From: CAZKUN01 sp964555935 | GTDB taxonomy: Bacteria; Armatimonadota; Zipacnadia; Zipacnadales; VGFC01 | Direction: 5' to 3' | Length of the DNA: 15,298 nt | Assembly (NCBI GenBank): GCA_964555935.1 | Contig: CAZKUN010000220.1 | Coordinates: 1-15,298, forward strand | Part shown: in pieces, positions 14,128 through 15,298 of the stretch | Layout: every line of letters starts with the position of its first letter | Position numbering within the stretch: position 1 is the stretch's first letter | Translations under genes and position numbers: made by a program | Notes under the pieces: model-generated | What the model saw: only the letters and a program-made list of their open reading frames with translations | The model's database searches: none | Told to the model about the DNA's origin: nothing

Positions 14128-15298
14128 TTATTCCGTCATCTTTCGGAAACGTCTGAAGGACCGATAGAGAGCGCCCCACTCCTGGACCTTGGCGGCAACG
14201 CCCTTCTGGTTCGGGCGATGGCCGAGGTCCTTCAGGACTTCCAGCGCCGCATTTCGCCCTGGGATTCCGGTGATGCCGCCCCCAGGGTGCGAGCCGCTGC
14301 CGCTGAGGTACAAGTTGGGGATCCACGTGCGGTAGCGCGACAGCTCCGGCAGAGGACGGAGTCCCCAGGCTTGGTGCATTTCCATGTCGACATGCCACGC
14401 GCAGCCGTTGATGTTGTCGGTCAGGCGGTGCCAGTCAAGCGGCGACGTGATGTGCCTGTCGATGATCGCGTCTTTCGTGTTCGGCGCGTAACGGCTGAAG
14501 GCGTCGACGACCTGATCGGCGGTCGTCTCCTTGATGTCATCCCACGACTTCCCGCCCGAGAGATTGTAGGGCGCGAACTGTGATAGCCACAGCGTGTGCT
14601 TGCCCTTCGGGGCGAGCGATGGGTCCAGCGCCGTGCAACACGCGCACCACAGGCCGGGATCGCGCGACGGTTGCCCGCCCATGATATCGACCCAGCCGTC
14701 GTATATGTACTGCAGTGACGGCGCGATGATCGGTGAGGCCAAGGTCTGGTTGGGATCGCCGCCGTAACGGTCGAACACCGGCCGATCCGATAGCGCCAGG
14801 TCTACCTTGAACAGAGACGCGGAGGTGGTCGAGATCTGCCTCACTCGCTGAATGGCTCCCGGCGGCACGTCCGACGGGTCCATCAAGTTCAGAAACACGC
14901 GTTTCGCGTCGATGGACGAGACGATGTTCCCCGTCGTCTCGTACGTCTCGCCGTCTTCGGTCGAGACAGCCGTGGCGCGCCCGTTCGCGGCATGCACCTT
15001 CGAGACATGCGCGTTGAGCACGACTTCGCCGCCGGCGGACGTGATGAGATTCGCCAGCGCGTCACACAGCGCGCCGGATCCGCCCTTGGGCCTGGCGCCG
15101 CCCGAGAGGTGACTGCCCGACTGCAGGCTCATCGCGAGGGTCGAGCCCGGCCGGGTCGGCGGCGTGCCCGTCTGCACGGACCACCAGGCCATCGCCGCTT
15201 TCAGCCGATCGTCCTCAAAGAACCGGTCGATGAACGCCAGCGGCGGCGTCACCAGCGTGCGATACAACTCCTCCATCTCAGTCGTTTCGGTCGCCGCG
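14128..15298 (-). CDS. CrtI/PYROXD2-like FAD-dependent oxidoreductase, N-terminus outside window
   Basis: The C-terminal part, about 390 residues, of an NAD(P)/FAD-dependent oxidoreductase of the phytoene-desaturase superfamily. The frame is open through the right edge, so the N-terminal Rossmann GxGxxG motif is not visible. Visible family signs are KGGSGALCDALANLI followed by GGEVVLNAHVSKVHA, the substrate-domain entry and second FAD-contact region, then NIVSSIDAKRVFLNL, and near the C-terminus GSGSHPGGGITGIPGRNA, the FAD-pyrophosphate-contacting signature of CrtI-like proteins. The long central region and lack of a carotenoid cluster nearby favour a PYROXD2-like enzyme over phytoene desaturase; the substrate is unknown. 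No link to the secreted glycan-binding genes is evident, and 124 bp separate it from the next gene, so it probably belongs to another transcript. Confidence 0.85.
   Translation of the reverse strand, partial: AATETTEMEELYRTLVTPPLAFIDRFFEDDRLKAAMAWWSVQTGTPPTRPGSTLAMSLQSGSHLSGGARPKGGSGALCDALANLITSAGGEVVLNAHVSKVHAANGRATAVSTEDGETYETTGNIVSSIDAKRVFLNLMDPSDVPPGAIQRVRQISTTSASLFKVDLALSDRPVFDRYGGDPNQTLASPIIAPSLQYIYDGWVDIMGGQPSRDPGLWCACCTALDPSLAPKGKHTLWLSQFAPYNLSGGKSWDDIKETTADQVVDAFSRYAPNTKDAIIDRHITSPLDWHRLTDNINGCAWHVDMEMHQAWGLRPLPELSRYRTWIPNLYLSGSGSHPGGGITGIPGRNAALEVLKDLGHRPNQKGVAAKVQEWGALYRSFRRFRKMTE

Overview
The window is GC-rich bacterial DNA, densely coding, and almost entirely made of genes for exported proteins. 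The gene content suggests an environmental carbohydrate-scavenging bacterium of the Planctomycetota / Lentisphaerota / Hydrogenedentota / Armatimonadota type: DUF6259- and GH123/DUF4091-type glycosidases, PPC-domain proteins, CBM9-like and parallel beta-helix proteins, and a secreted sulfatase-modifying-factor-like protein. No rRNA, tRNA or marker protein fixes the phylum, so this placement is an inference.

Layout. A plus-strand DUF6259-type glycosidase enters from the left edge and ends at 1944, converging on a long minus-strand block. Read in the direction of transcription (right to left), that block holds: the C-terminal part of a CrtI/PYROXD2-like FAD oxidoreductase (14128-15298, cut by the window edge); a secreted DUF6345-like, caspase-fold-like protein with a His/Cys pair (13221-14003); a secreted protein resembling the N-terminal prodomain of DUF6345-type proteins, with a heptad repeat (12081-13172); and two hairpins. 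After these comes a tight seven-gene run from 11963 to 1978: a degenerate FGE/SUMF1-domain protein, two tandem parallel beta-helix paralogues, a CBM4/9-like beta-sandwich protein, a CBM9-like protein, a GH123/DUF4091-like glycosidase and a triple-PPC-domain protein. Gaps within the run are 97 nt before the first beta-helix gene, then between about 40 nt and an 11-nt overlap, so it is probably one operon.

How the genes may work together. The seven-gene run looks like a kit for binding and cutting an extracellular glycan. The sugar-binding modules, which in other bacteria are often fused to catalytic domains, are here encoded as separate secreted polypeptides next to a GH123-like enzyme, with the convergent DUF6259 protein as a possible second enzyme. 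The substrate cannot be read from sequence; GH123 founder enzymes act on beta-N-acetylgalactosaminides.

Two points stand out. First, the beta-helix pair arose by a tandem duplication of about 1.1 kb whose ends lie inside signal-peptide regions, so one copy carries the signal peptide of its downstream neighbour. Second, the neighbouring genes at 13221-14003 and 12081-13172 look like the two halves of a DUF6345-type protein encoded as separate exported polypeptides, possibly a peptidase-like protein and its regulatory prodomain. No gap without a gene exceeds 125 bases.
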